From positions 744,001 to 808,000 of the forward strand of contig JAQJDB010000006.1 in NCBI GenBank assembly GCA_032139905.1: a stretch of DNA of 64,000 bases, read 5' to 3'. Made by a program: the position numbers and the translations under genes. This DNA is from Nitrospira sp. MA-1. GTDB lineage: Bacteria; Nitrospirota; Nitrospiria; Nitrospirales; UBA8639. The notes below the pieces were generated by a model. It saw nothing but the letters and a program-made list of their open reading frames with translations. It did no database searches and was not told the DNA's origin. Positions 36,164 through 44,210 of this stretch are shown here, one piece after another (the first letter of the stretch is position 1; each line of letters begins with the position of its first letter).

Positions 36164-36991
36164 TTACTGTGTATTGCTTTCTGACTCGGTCTGACCCGGA
36201 CCAATGTCCCGCGCACATCGAAACCCGATGCCATGAGTTTTTAGTGCAAATCCACCCTTGCCTCGGGAGGTGGCTCTCAAATCAGTATCAAAACTTTTCC
36301 ACGATCCTCCACGGAGAACTTTTAAAATTCCGGTCTCCGGGCCTTTGGGATTTTTGTCCGGAGCGCTGGCATAGTATTCGGAGGCATACCAGTCCTGCAC
36401 CCATTCACGGACATTGCCGGCAAGGTTTCGGAGTCCGTATGGTGATTGGCCTTCCGGAAGGGCCGTCACTTCGACAAAGGTCTTTTTCTCTTCCCAGTCT
36501 CTTTCAAAATTGGCTTGTTTCGGAGTAGGTGCTTGGTCCCCCCAGGGGTAGAGACGACCATCGTTTCCTCGAGCCGCTTTCTCCCATTCGGCTTCGGTCG
36601 GCAGACGCTTTCCGGCCCAAAAGCAATAATCGACGGCATCATGCCAGGTGACCTGGACGACTGGGAGTTCCGCAATGCCCTCTTCCTTGTTGAACGGGCG
36701 TTCGGCGAACACATTCATTGGCGGTTTATGTAACGTTTCATCCAGGAATTTCATGTAATGCGCATTGCTCACTTCATACGTATCGATGGCAAAGGCATTG
36801 AGGTAAATCTTGCGGCGAGGCTGTTCGTCGAGGCGACCCTCTCCTGGGGCGCTTCCTCGTATGAACGGACCGGCCGGAATAGTCATCATTTCGACCGGGT
36901 CCTTTTCTATCGTGGTCGCTTCCGCTGCCGTGGCAGTCGGTGGGGTAACTGTCAGCATGAGTGCGATTATCATTAAACACCACATCTTCAT
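36164..36991 (-). CDS. SUMF1-domain (formylglycine-generating-enzyme-like) secreted protein 1
   Basis: The protein of 275 residues has a signal peptide (1-22) and a complete SUMF1/FGE-sulfatase fold: MMTIPAGPFIRGS, DTYEVSNAHYMKFL, VQVTWHDAVDYC, KRLPTEAEWEKAARG, YPWGD, NLAGNVREWVQDWY, VLRGGSWKS, GIGFRCAR. The two catalytic cysteines of true FGE are missing: the relevant segment reads TDLRATSRGKGG. It is therefore probably not a formylglycine-generating enzyme. GGGAGAAG precedes the ATG, which overlaps the stop of the upstream gene by four bases. Confidence 0.88.
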   Translation of the reverse strand: MKMWCLMIIALMLTVTPPTATAAEATTIEKDPVEMMTIPAGPFIRGSAPGEGRLDEQPRRKIYLNAFAIDTYEVSNAHYMKFLDETLHKPPMNVFAERPFNKEEGIAELPVVQVTWHDAVDYCFWAGKRLPTEAEWEKAARGNDGRLYPWGDQAPTPKQANFERDWEEKKTFVEVTALPEGQSPYGLRNLAGNVREWVQDWYASEYYASAPDKNPKGPETGILKVLRGGSWKSFDTDLRATSRGKGGFALKTHGIGFRCARDIGPGQTESESNTQ

Positions 36992-37371
36992 TGTTTCTTC
37001 TCCCGACTTGCCTGAACAATGTTCTGAGTGATCTGCATGATCTTTAGTGTGAGAGTGTTTACGGCATCAAATTGGTTGTCCCGCTCAGCCTTTCTGGCCT
37101 CCATCAACAACGCGCGGGCTTCGTGTAACTGTCGTTCAATGCTGGACTGAACTGCTGGTGAAGCCAGGGTTCCTCCGATGGCCGCAGCATGAAACTCCTC
37201 CCAGGCGTGTTCGGTGGCCTGGGAGGCTTGGTAAATAAGGCCCCGGCTCCCTTCCTGCTCCTGTGCCGCCACTGGGGGAACTCCGTAGACCGGAGTTCCA
37301 CCCTGGATCATGGGAATGCAGGAGAGGAAGAGGATTCCTGCCAGATAAGAGGAGGCCACTCGCATGTTCAT
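36988..37371 (-). CDS. small secreted helical protein in SUMF1 cluster
   Basis: This 127-residue protein starts at ATG 37371 with a signal peptide (MRVASSYLAGILFLSCIPMIQGG). The mature part is helical and charged (QATEHAWEEFHAAAIGG, IERQLHEARALLMEARKAERDNQF, LTLKIMQITQNIVQ), resembling small metal-binding or TPR-like helical repeats; no family is recognised. The stop overlaps the next SUMF1 start by four bases (ATGA), a coupling that suggests the two proteins are made in a fixed ratio. The longer frame from 37494 overlaps the upstream gene and is not preferred. Confidence 0.7.
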   Translation of the reverse strand: MNMRVASSYLAGILFLSCIPMIQGGTPVYGVPPVAAQEQEGSRGLIYQASQATEHAWEEFHAAAIGGTLASPAVQSSIERQLHEARALLMEARKAERDNQFDAVNTLTLKIMQITQNIVQASREKKQ

Positions 37372-37414
37372 TACTATTATATTCCTTGCTTGATTGACCC
37401 TCATGGGAATGTTC

Positions 37415-38530
37415 CTACCGAATATTGTCTTGAACGATCGCCTGCATCTGTTGAAGTTCTGTATTATGAGGATCGAGTTCAAGGGCGGTGGCAATTTGTG
37501 TCTTGGCCTCCTGCCATTTTTCTTGTCCCATTCTCTTCATGGCGTCAATCGTAGCCGTTCGTACTTTGTCATTGACTACCGTGGAAGCGGATTTTGCGCA
37601 TCGGAATCCCAGTCCTACCCCGTAGCTGTTATTGGATGGATGATTCCAAAACCGATGTGTGGTGGTGATGCTGGATTGTGCGGCAATCCATGATCCACCC
37701 CGAATGACCCGCTTCTCACCGACGGTCAGGCGATCCACATATGTGCCGGTTCCGCCGATCCAGATGGGTTTAAGTGGCCCCATGGTGTTCACCGAATGGG
37801 GAGTCTTCCTGTAAAAATCCGGGTCATACCAGTCTTCCACCCATTCAAAAACATTCCCAGCCATATGGTGAAGGCCGTACGGGCTTGCCGCTTCCGGCAT
37901 GGAGTCAATCGGCAGGGTGGCAGCATGATTTTTGCCAAAGTTGGCTTTTGCTGCATCGAACTCGTTACCCCACGGGTATTTCAATCCCTCAGGGCCTCGA
38001 GCGGCTCGCTCCCATTCGGCTTCTGTCGGGAGTCGCTTGCCTTTGAATTCGCAATAGGCCTTGGCATCAAACCAATTCACTCCAACCACCGGCTGGTTGG
38101 GTTTGTTCAATCGCGGGTCGTCCCAATAGGCTGGTCCGGGATGCCCCTTGGTCTTCATGAACTCTGCATAGTTGCTGTTTGAAACTTCGTATTTGTCAAT
38201 AAAATAACCATCAACCACGACCCAATGGGCCGGTCCCTCATCATGAAATGCCTCTTTGGACCAGGGCATACTCATTCTCCGTTGATAGAGTGTTGCAGAG
38301 TCGCCCGTGGTTGACGTGGCCTTAGACGGATCTTTGTCGATGCCCATGATGGAAGGGCCGAACGGCACATACGACATTTTGTCTGGCACGACCGCACTGT
38401 CCTGAGCGAATGCTGCCGATGGATGAAGGGTTAACAGGAGACTGCCGAGGAGGACGCCTGCCACAGGCAGGCGTCCTCCTGATCTGGTCAATTTTTCATT
38501 TCTGACTTCTCCAGATTTTATGTTTGTCAT
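37415..38530 (-). CDS. SUMF1-domain secreted protein 2 with C-terminal TPR-like helices
   Basis: The 371-residue protein has a signal peptide (about 19-42, ending AFAQ), a SUMF1 domain with an N-terminal insertion (DKDPSKATSTTGDSAT), then DKYEVSNSNYAEFM, KRLPTEAEWERAARG, HMAGNVFEWVEDWYDP, VIRGGSWIAAQ and GVGLGFRCA. The FGE catalytic Cys pair is replaced (SSITTTHRFWNHP). The last 45 residues are helical (MGQEKWQEAKTQIATALELDP), like one TPR unit, shared with the next paralogue. GGGAAG precedes ATG 38530. Tandem duplication with the 38603 gene is evident. Confidence 0.88.
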   Translation of the reverse strand: MTNIKSGEVRNEKLTRSGGRLPVAGVLLGSLLLTLHPSAAFAQDSAVVPDKMSYVPFGPSIMGIDKDPSKATSTTGDSATLYQRRMSMPWSKEAFHDEGPAHWVVVDGYFIDKYEVSNSNYAEFMKTKGHPGPAYWDDPRLNKPNQPVVGVNWFDAKAYCEFKGKRLPTEAEWERAARGPEGLKYPWGNEFDAAKANFGKNHAATLPIDSMPEAASPYGLHHMAGNVFEWVEDWYDPDFYRKTPHSVNTMGPLKPIWIGGTGTYVDRLTVGEKRVIRGGSWIAAQSSITTTHRFWNHPSNNSYGVGLGFRCAKSASTVVNDKVRTATIDAMKRMGQEKWQEAKTQIATALELDPHNTELQQMQAIVQDNIR

Positions 38531-38602
38531 AACGTTCTTCCCGTTTAGTTAAAGGCTGTCGAATAAATGATCAAGGATCATGACGATCGGGACTTCCATG
38601 GT

Positions 38603-39610
38603 TTACTTTTTGTCTTTATTGATTTGATCCATGATCAATGTTTGGGTCTGCAGATATTCTTCATTTTTCGGATCGGCCTTGAGAGCCTTCTCAATGGATG
38701 TGAGAGCTTCCTGCCATTTTTCCTGCCCCATGCTGATCAGAGAGAGCATGAAGTCATATTGGACGTTCTGAAGCCCCGCTGGAGAGGCCGCCTGGGCACA
38801 GCGGAAACCTAAACCAACGCCATAAGAATTGTTCTCAGGTTGGTTCCAGAATCGATGGCTGGTATGAAGGGAGCTAGCCGGTGCTAACCAGGAGCCCCCT
38901 TTTAACACTTTGACCTGACCCTGATTCGCAAAATTGAGACCTGTGGAAGGACCTTGGGGGTTCATGGCAGGGCTGACGTTAAAATAACCGGGATCATACC
39001 AATCTGACACCCATTCAAAAACGTTGCCGGCCATGTTATAAGCCCCGAATCCACTCTTACCTTCTGGATAGGAGTCCACAGCGGTTGTCTGCCCGACGGT
39101 TTGACCATAGTTGGCCTTGGAAGCATCAAGCTCATGTCCCCAGGGGTAATGGGCATGTCCATCAGGCCCTTTCGCCGCTCGCTCCCATTCCGCTTCTGTC
39201 GGCAATCGTTTCCCTTTCCATTCGCAGAAGGCGCTGCTGTCATACCAATTGACTCCCACCACCGGTTGCTCGGGTTTGTTAAGTCGTGGATCATCCCAAT
39301 AGGCCGGAGCTGCGTGTCCTGTGTTCTTCATAAATTCCTTGTAATCTTTGTTGGACACCTCATACGTGTCGATGTGGTAGGCATCGAGGACCACGTTGTG
39401 AGGTTTCTCATCCTGATGATTTTCACTGCCCATCACAAATTCACCTTTAGGCACGAGGACCATATTTTCAGGACCGGCGCTCAATGCAGGAGTAGTGATG
39501 AGGAGTAGTGAGGCCATCATGGTGCCACCGATGGTCTGATGAAACGGCTTCATAGAGAAATTCTTCCGATAGAGTGAATGGGAGATTGAGAAGTTCCGTG
39601 GTACATTCAT
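38603..39610 (-). CDS. SUMF1-domain secreted protein 3 with C-terminal TPR-like helices
   Basis: The protein has 335 residues. A signal peptide covers about residues 20-45 (ASLLLITTPALSAG). The SUMF1 fold reads MVLVPKGEFVMGSEN, DTYEVSNKDYKEFM, KRLPTEAEWERAAKG, NMAGNVFEWVSDWYDP, VLKGGSWLAPA, GVGLGFRCA; again no catalytic Cys pair (SSLHTSHRFWNQP). The C-terminal MGQEKWQEALTSIEKALKADP is TPR-like. ATG 39610 follows GGAGGG by eight bases; an internal ATG at 39553 with a GGAAG site is an alternative. It is the first large gene after the zinc-ribbon gene, in the operon facing away from the CarH-like gene at 40024. Confidence 0.88.
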   Translation of the reverse strand: MNVPRNFSISHSLYRKNFSMKPFHQTIGGTMMASLLLITTPALSAGPENMVLVPKGEFVMGSENHQDEKPHNVVLDAYHIDTYEVSNKDYKEFMKNTGHAAPAYWDDPRLNKPEQPVVGVNWYDSSAFCEWKGKRLPTEAEWERAAKGPDGHAHYPWGHELDASKANYGQTVGQTTAVDSYPEGKSGFGAYNMAGNVFEWVSDWYDPGYFNVSPAMNPQGPSTGLNFANQGQVKVLKGGSWLAPASSLHTSHRFWNQPENNSYGVGLGFRCAQAASPAGLQNVQYDFMLSLISMGQEKWQEALTSIEKALKADPKNEEYLQTQTLIMDQINKDKK

Positions 39611-39626
39611 GACGATAACCCTCCGG

Positions 39627-39869
39627 TTAATTGTTTGAGTGATGGTGAAAGAGATGCCGGTTTTTTAAAACCGTGGCATCAAATAGATCTCCGCATTGCA
39701 GGCATATCCACACGGGGATCTGAAATTCAGAGGTTCCTTGATCGGGAGAGATGCAATAACTACTCACCAAGAACCCTCCACAGCGCGAACAGGCATGAAG
39801 CAATCTTCCAGCATTTTCAGTTTGCCTCCTTCCCGTTTGCTGGTTGGTGTGTTTTGTGGTGTGTGTCAT
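39627..39869 (-). CDS. small zinc-ribbon protein
   Basis: The 80-residue protein has two paired cysteines, CSRCGG (27-30) and CLQCGD (56-59), spaced like a treble-clef or ribbon zinc site, between a polar N-terminus and a His-rich tail (HLFHHH). GGAGG stands about 8 bases before ATG 39869, the best ribosome site in this stretch, which supports it as real. It begins right at the divergent control region shared with the CarH-like gene and is 16 bases ahead of SUMF1 protein 3, so it is probably the first gene of that operon. Function unknown. Confidence 0.65.
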   Translation of the reverse strand: MTHTTKHTNQQTGRRQTENAGRLLHACSRCGGFLVSSYCISPDQGTSEFQIPVWICLQCGDLFDATVLKNRHLFHHHSNN

Positions 39870-39894
39870 TGTAGTCCCTCCGTTTTAAATTACA

Positions 39895-39930
39895 ATTAGA
39901 CAAATGTTGTTTGACTTATGTTTGTCTAAT
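39895..39930. promoter_or_regulatory. perfect 10-bp inverted repeat, candidate CarH operator
   Basis: ATTAGACAAA (39895-39904) and TTTGTCTAAT (39921-39930) are perfect complements 16 bases apart. Related TTTGAC/TTTGTC hexamers recur at about 39911, 39963 and 39988, giving an array of similar half-sites in the 154 bases between divergent genes. Autoregulation by the adjacent MerR/CarH-like protein is the simplest reading. Unproven. Confidence 0.5.
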
Positions 39931-39988
39931 GTATGTTCATAGTTATAGCAATGCGTTCAATGTTTGTCAATTGTTTTAAAAAAATGAT

Positions 39989-40017
39989 TTGACATACATT
40001 ATACACATTGATATAAA
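39989..40017 (+). promoter_or_regulatory. near-consensus sigma-70 promoter of CarH-like gene, leaderless
   Basis: TTGACA (39989-39994), a 17-base spacer and TATAAA (40012-40017) make an almost perfect housekeeping promoter. Start of transcription would fall around 40024, the A of the first ATG, so the mRNA should have no 5' leader. No Shine-Dalgarno sequence precedes the gene, in agreement. The -35 box overlaps a TTTGAC repeat, well placed for repression. Confidence 0.65.
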
Positions 40018-40023
40018 TACCTA

Positions 40024-40923
40024 ATGCCAATGTATAGAATTCATCGTTTTTCCAAGCTTACCGGCCTTTCTCCCCACGTCATACGAGCCTGGGAGCGGCG
40101 ATATGGGCTGGTGAACCCTGTTCGAGGCGATAATCGTTATCGCCTGTATACGGATGACGATGTGGTGTTGTTTCGATATCTCAAGTCTCAGATAGACCAG
40201 GGGTTGTCGATTGGGGAATTGTCCGTGCAAGGACGTGAGCATTTACAGGAGCAGGCTCAGCGGGTATTTGTGGAAACCCATCGTGAGCCGCCACCGTCTG
40301 AACGTTTGGTTACCGATTTATCACAGGCGTTAGAGGAGAATGATCGTGTGGGTTTTGAAAGGAAATTGAATGGCGCCTTAGCCGTGATTCCTTTTGAAGA
40401 AGCGTTACATCGTTTTTTACTCCCCTTACAAGAACGGGTTGGACAACTCTGGCATGATGGAAAGCTTGGCGTGGGCCAGGAACATTATGCGTCTAATCAA
40501 GTCAAACAAAAAATTTTTTCGGCCTTGAACCATTTTCAAACCTCAGATGTGGGACCTGTGGTAGTCATTGCCTGTCCTACGAATGAATGGCATGAAGTTG
40601 CGGCAATGACGGCAGCCTATGTCTGCCGGGCACGGGGTTGTCGAGTACATTATTTGGGGGCCAATTTACCGATTCCTGAATTAGCGGCCTATTGTGACCG
40701 GAACCGTCCCACCTGTGTGTTGCTTTCTGTGACAATGATGGAGTCTTCAGAGGAAGCCCTCGCCCTGGCACAAGAAATAGCCGGTACCATTGTCCCGCTT
40801 ACTCCAGTCGGTTTAGGGGGCCAGGCTATCCAAGCTCATGCTGAGGCATTTTTGCAGGAAAATATCATCGTCTTTCAGGACTTGAAGGCTCTTGATCGTT
40901 TTGTGGTTTCTCTCAAGCACTAA
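40024..40923 (+). CDS. CarH/LitR-like adenosylcobalamin-dependent MerR photoreceptor regulator
   Basis: The protein of 299 residues has a MerR helix-turn-helix (RIHRFSKLTGLSPHVIRAWERRY, positions 5-27; the wing RYRLYTDDDV), a four-helix bundle (about 90-170) and a B12-binding domain (178-295). The photoreceptor motif W-x9-E-H is complete: W143, H144, E153, H154. The lower axial ligand is H190 in NEWHEVAA. By analogy to CarH, the dark AdoCbl-bound tetramer represses and light dissociates it. It is divergent from the zinc-ribbon/SUMF1 operon and upstream of a BLUF gene. Start is ATG 40024 or 40030; the promoter position favours a leaderless transcript. Confidence 0.92.
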   Translation: MPMYRIHRFSKLTGLSPHVIRAWERRYGLVNPVRGDNRYRLYTDDDVVLFRYLKSQIDQGLSIGELSVQGREHLQEQAQRVFVETHREPPPSERLVTDLSQALEENDRVGFERKLNGALAVIPFEEALHRFLLPLQERVGQLWHDGKLGVGQEHYASNQVKQKIFSALNHFQTSDVGPVVVIACPTNEWHEVAAMTAAYVCRARGCRVHYLGANLPIPELAAYCDRNRPTCVLLSVTMMESSEEALALAQEIAGTIVPLTPVGLGGQAIQAHAEAFLQENIIVFQDLKALDRFVVSLKH

Positions 40924-41117
40924 GCCTTCCTCCATTTGTTTTAGAGAATTTTTTCCCTTCCGATATTCCCTGTTTCATATTTGAGAAAGCTTTGATATGG
41001 TGCCCTTTTCCGCCATTCAGAGGCGATAGAATTCGAATGGCATGTTCCTGAATCAAGGCATTCAAAATGAGCAGAGCTCATTGCCTGAGACAATGATTTG
41101 AGGGAGGCTGCAGGGTT

Positions 41118-41573
41118 ATGGAAAACGACTTGTATCAAATCATCTATGCCAGTGCAGCAACACGGCGAATTGAAGAAGACGAGCTACTGTCGATGTTGAA
41201 ACACGCACGTAATAAAAACAAGCAACTTGGAATCACGGGTATGTTACTTCATTGTGATGGATCATTTATTCAGGCACTTGAGGGGCCCAAAGACCAGGTG
41301 ATGAATATGCTTGGGGTCATTCGGCAGGATTCTCGCCACAATCGAATTGTGGTGTTATTTCAAGGTCCGATCAAGAACCGGAGTTTTTCCCAATGGTCAA
41401 TGGGGTTCAACAGACCTTCCAAAGAAAAACTGGCAACGAGCGAGGGGTATACCCCCTATCTTGACGTAGGCGATGATTCCCAGGCCATTAACAATTACTC
41501 CAGTGTCGCCCTAAAATTAATTGGCGCGTTTCGTGAACTATCTGATAAACAATCTTCATCCATGGAGGGCTAA
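41118..41573 (+). CDS. short BLUF-domain blue-light sensor
   Basis: The 151-residue protein is essentially one BLUF domain with a C-terminal helical cap. The flavin-site residues align without gaps to AppA: Tyr10, Asn34, Gln52, Trp93, Met95 (IIYASAA, LGITGMLL, FIQALEG, QWSMGF). Short BLUF proteins act through protein-protein contacts, as in PixD or YcgF-like sensors; the partner is not evident. GGGAGG stands 11 bases before the ATG. It is 194 bases downstream of the CarH-like gene on the same strand, so both may be light-controlled. It shares ancestry with the BLUF half of the gene at 24282. Confidence 0.93.
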   Translation: MENDLYQIIYASAATRRIEEDELLSMLKHARNKNKQLGITGMLLHCDGSFIQALEGPKDQVMNMLGVIRQDSRHNRIVVLFQGPIKNRSFSQWSMGFNRPSKEKLATSEGYTPYLDVGDDSQAINNYSSVALKLIGAFRELSDKQSSSMEG

Positions 41574-42005
41574 CTCCATGCTCACTTGCATATTCTTCCG
41601 GAACATAGACCGGACCCTACCTATTTCGAAAACACTGCTGTGAAAGGACGGGTTCCCGCCCATAACACACGGGGTGCTTTGTCTTGTGCGAATGACTTTT
41701 TTGCAACGATGTCGTTACTCTTCAATTTTCTAAGACATGTCGGTGGACCCTCTACCTTCAAAGACATGACCCTTTCCTCTCTGAGCAATACGTGGAAGTG
41801 TCCCTGATTTAAAATGTCTGGAGCCTCATGTGTTCTCTCCCACCCCCTTCATGCATGTTTAAATGGCTTTTGTGATCAAAAATGAATCTCGGTCCGAGGT
41901 ATCGCATGGGTTGAGATGTGCTGGAATAAAGGAATGTGTGACTTCTGAAGCAAGGTCTACCATGTTGAGACATCAAGAAATTGCGCCAACACCCGAAAGA
42001 ACAAT
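41574..42005. other. intergenic region, no supported gene
   Basis: About 430 bases lie between the BLUF gene and the CPBP protease gene. A 73-codon frame at 41586-41807 has no motif or good start. No clear terminator was found. Confidence 0.45.
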
Positions 42006-42821
42006 ATGCCACTCCCGGTCCTCTGCTCTGAAGATTCTCCACCTCACGCTCCACCCCGGTTGAAACCCTGGCGGCACGCATGGTCGGCGGTCCTGATCGT
42101 TGGATGTTTCTATGTTGTTCAGGCCCTTGGGATCTTCATGGTTTCCGCTGTGGGCGGGGCGGTGGAGACGTTGGTCGGGGGAATTGACGTCGGGGCGCAG
42201 TTTGGCACGGTACCTCAGTATAAGGAAGTTTGGTTACTTCCCCTGTCGTTATGTGTGGGGACATTGGGAGCCATGATGGTGTCGATAGACCTGGCGAGAC
42301 GGCGAGCGGTCCTATCTTCGAATGCAAATGGGTTCAGTGAGCTACTTGGGAAATCCTATGATTTTCGAAATCTGTGGCGTTTTGTTTTGATGGGATTAGC
42401 CTTGGGTTTTGGATTTGTTGCCTTTACTGAATATGGTGGGCTCCCAGCGGACGATCTTCCTCAACCGCTCTTTGATGCCATGATCAGTGCGCCTCCTTCG
42501 TTACAGACTTTATGGGCTTTGATGATTGTTGGGGTATTTCCTGTTGTGGAAGAGGTGCTCTTCCGGGGGATTTTGTTTACCGGAATGTCGGAATCCTGGG
42601 GACCGGGTTTGGCTGGTTTCATGACCACGATGATCTTTGTTGGAGTGCATATGCCGAAAGTGCTTGAGTATTGGCCGGCACTATTAGCCGTTTCATTGGT
42701 TGGTTCGTTGACGATCCTGTTACGCATTCGAACAGAAAGTCTTGTGCCAGGAATCGCGCTCCATGGCACATATAACGGCGTTTTAGTCATGGTAGCGTTT
42801 CTGACGCAAGCCACTTCGTAG
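42006..42821 (+). CDS. CPBP-family intramembrane metalloprotease
   Basis: This 271-residue membrane protein has about seven or eight hydrophobic helices and the CPBP (Abi/Rce1) signature: EEVLFRG near residue 180 (Glu-Glu and Arg), a second motif with His in FVGVHMPK, and ALHGTYNG near 250. Such enzymes cleave membrane proteins or prenylated substrates, or mature bacteriocins; the target is unknown. The hydrophilic N-terminus (about 25 residues, Pro-rich) is unusual. A strong terminator follows about 160 bases after the stop. Confidence 0.85.
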   Translation: MPLPVLCSEDSPPHAPPRLKPWRHAWSAVLIVGCFYVVQALGIFMVSAVGGAVETLVGGIDVGAQFGTVPQYKEVWLLPLSLCVGTLGAMMVSIDLARRRAVLSSNANGFSELLGKSYDFRNLWRFVLMGLALGFGFVAFTEYGGLPADDLPQPLFDAMISAPPSLQTLWALMIVGVFPVVEEVLFRGILFTGMSESWGPGLAGFMTTMIFVGVHMPKVLEYWPALLAVSLVGSLTILLRIRTESLVPGIALHGTYNGVLVMVAFLTQATS

Positions 42822-42982
42822 TGCATCCGGTTTTCGTGGGGGTTTCGTTGTAAGCGTTTTCCTAAACTGATTGAATAGGTCTTTAGCCCTGATTGACAGG
42901 GGCTGACATGTCTGCTAAATAATTTACTAGCAACAATGAAGTTGCTGGTCATTTAGCAAAGATGTGTTTTTGGACAATGATC

Positions 42983-43019
42983 GTCCAATTCCTTTTCAAG
43001 GGATTGGGCGTTTTTTTTT
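42983..43019 (+). terminator. intrinsic terminator downstream of CPBP gene
   Basis: A 10-bp stem pairs 42983-42992 with 43000-43009 (one or two G-T pairs), with a seven-base loop, followed one base later by nine T residues (43011-43019). It is the strongest Rho-independent terminator in the window. Confidence 0.85.
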
Positions 43020-43156
43020 GCCGAATGCGAAACATGGGGTGATGGGTTCAGGGAACTGACGTATTGATCCGACAATCTTCCGAAACGAACGGTGTAATAA
43101 TTCGGTAGGAACAAAGAAATCAGACTTCATCATTTCGAGGAGTGAATGGTGGGGGA

Positions 43157-43227
43157 AGTGGCAAAGGCGCCACTGTTTGGGCAAGGCGGATTAATCCGGC
43201 CTTAGACCAGGCAGTTGGCGCTTTTTT
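43157..43227 (+). promoter_or_regulatory. structured leader with terminator/anti-terminator pairing before nitrite transporter
   Basis: Bases 43167-43175 pair with 43212-43221 (nine pairs, one bulge) and are followed by six T residues (43222-43227), a terminator shape enclosing an inner hairpin (83-203 of this hundred block, around GGATTAATCC at 43188-43197). The same left arm can instead pair upstream: AGTGGC (43157-43162) with GCCACT (43169-43174). The two folds exclude each other, as in attenuators. The transporter ATG is 40 bases further on, after AAGGAG at 43255-43260. Signal unknown. Confidence 0.5.
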
Positions 43228-43266
43228 ATTATGCGGATTACGGAATAACAGAATAAGGAGAGAGTC

Positions 43267-44157
43267 ATGCATACGGGGGATGTCGAACGAATGGTTCAGC
43301 TGGCAGAGAAGAAAGTGGGGTACTTCCGAAGTAATCCTATTGGGTACCTGGTCTTATCCGCCCTGGCAGGCATTTATCTCGGTTTTGGGATATGTTTGAT
43401 TTTCAGTGTGGGCGCTCCATTTTGGGCCGAAGGATCAGCCGGGTTTAAACTAGTGATGGGCGTGTCCTTTGGCATTGCGCTGACGCTGGTTATCTTTGCG
43501 GGTTCGGAACTGTTTACCGGAAATAATATGGTGTGTGCTCTTGGTGCTTTGGCCAAGGCCATCACGATGAAACAGGTCGGTCAGATTTTTTTCTGGTCGT
43601 TTGTGGGTAACCTCGCGGGATCAATGGGGTTGGCATGGTTGGTCGTACAATCTGGGGTGGTGGGACAGGCGCCTCAAAGCGATCTGCTGCTCAAGGTGGC
43701 CGCGCTTAAAATGAATCTTCCGATGTGGGAGCTGTTTATCCGCGGGGTTCTTTGTAACTGGCTCGTCTGTTTGGCAGTGTGGACGGCATCCCGCACGACC
43801 AATGATGTCGCGAAGATCATGCTGATTTTTTGGTGCCTCTTCGCATTCATCGGAAGTGGGTTTGAGCATAGCATTGCCAACCAATCGCTCTTGGGCATTG
43901 CCTTGTTTCTCCCGCATGGCCCGGATATTTCCTGGACCGGTTTTTTGTGGAATCAGTTGTGGGTCGTATCGGGAAATATCGTCGGTGGTGCCGTATTTAT
44001 GGGAGGAGCCTATTGGATCATCAGTCCTGTGCGTGGGTGGATCAAGAAAGCAGAAGCCGTAGCGGAAGTTGCGTCACTTGAATCGTCACGGAGGATTCCT
44101 GTACCAGCGGAGAGGGAGTTATTGTCTCAGCCCCTGGCAGTTGGGCGGGAGAATTAG
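43267..44157 (+). CDS. formate/nitrite transporter family channel (NirC-like)
   Basis: The 296-residue pentameric-channel family member has six membrane helices and the FNT signatures: AGIYLGFGI, GSELFTGNNM (helix-2 region), and the conserved central His in FIGSGFEHSIAN near residue 200. Because a nitrite reductase gene follows 53 bases later, nitrite (rather than formate) is the likely substrate, delivering it to the cytoplasm for assimilation. AAGGAG lies six bases before the ATG. Expression is probably controlled by the structured leader at 43157-43227. Confidence 0.93.
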   Translation: MHTGDVERMVQLAEKKVGYFRSNPIGYLVLSALAGIYLGFGICLIFSVGAPFWAEGSAGFKLVMGVSFGIALTLVIFAGSELFTGNNMVCALGALAKAITMKQVGQIFFWSFVGNLAGSMGLAWLVVQSGVVGQAPQSDLLLKVAALKMNLPMWELFIRGVLCNWLVCLAVWTASRTTNDVAKIMLIFWCLFAFIGSGFEHSIANQSLLGIALFLPHGPDISWTGFLWNQLWVVSGNIVGGAVFMGGAYWIISPVRGWIKKAEAVAEVASLESSRRIPVPAERELLSQPLAVGREN

Positions 44158-44210
44158 GAACTAGAGCAGGTCGTGTGACTGAATCGAGAAAGAAACGTGA
44201 AAGGATTCTG

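Noticed and set aside
36164-39610. SUMF1 genes as formylglycine-generating enzymes for sulfatases
   Set aside because: The catalytic cysteine pair is absent in all three and no sulfatase gene is nearby.
43141-43230. Possible cobalamin riboswitch (GCCACTG-like box)
   Set aside because: The remaining conserved B12-element blocks are missing; the bases are better explained by the attenuator-like pairing.
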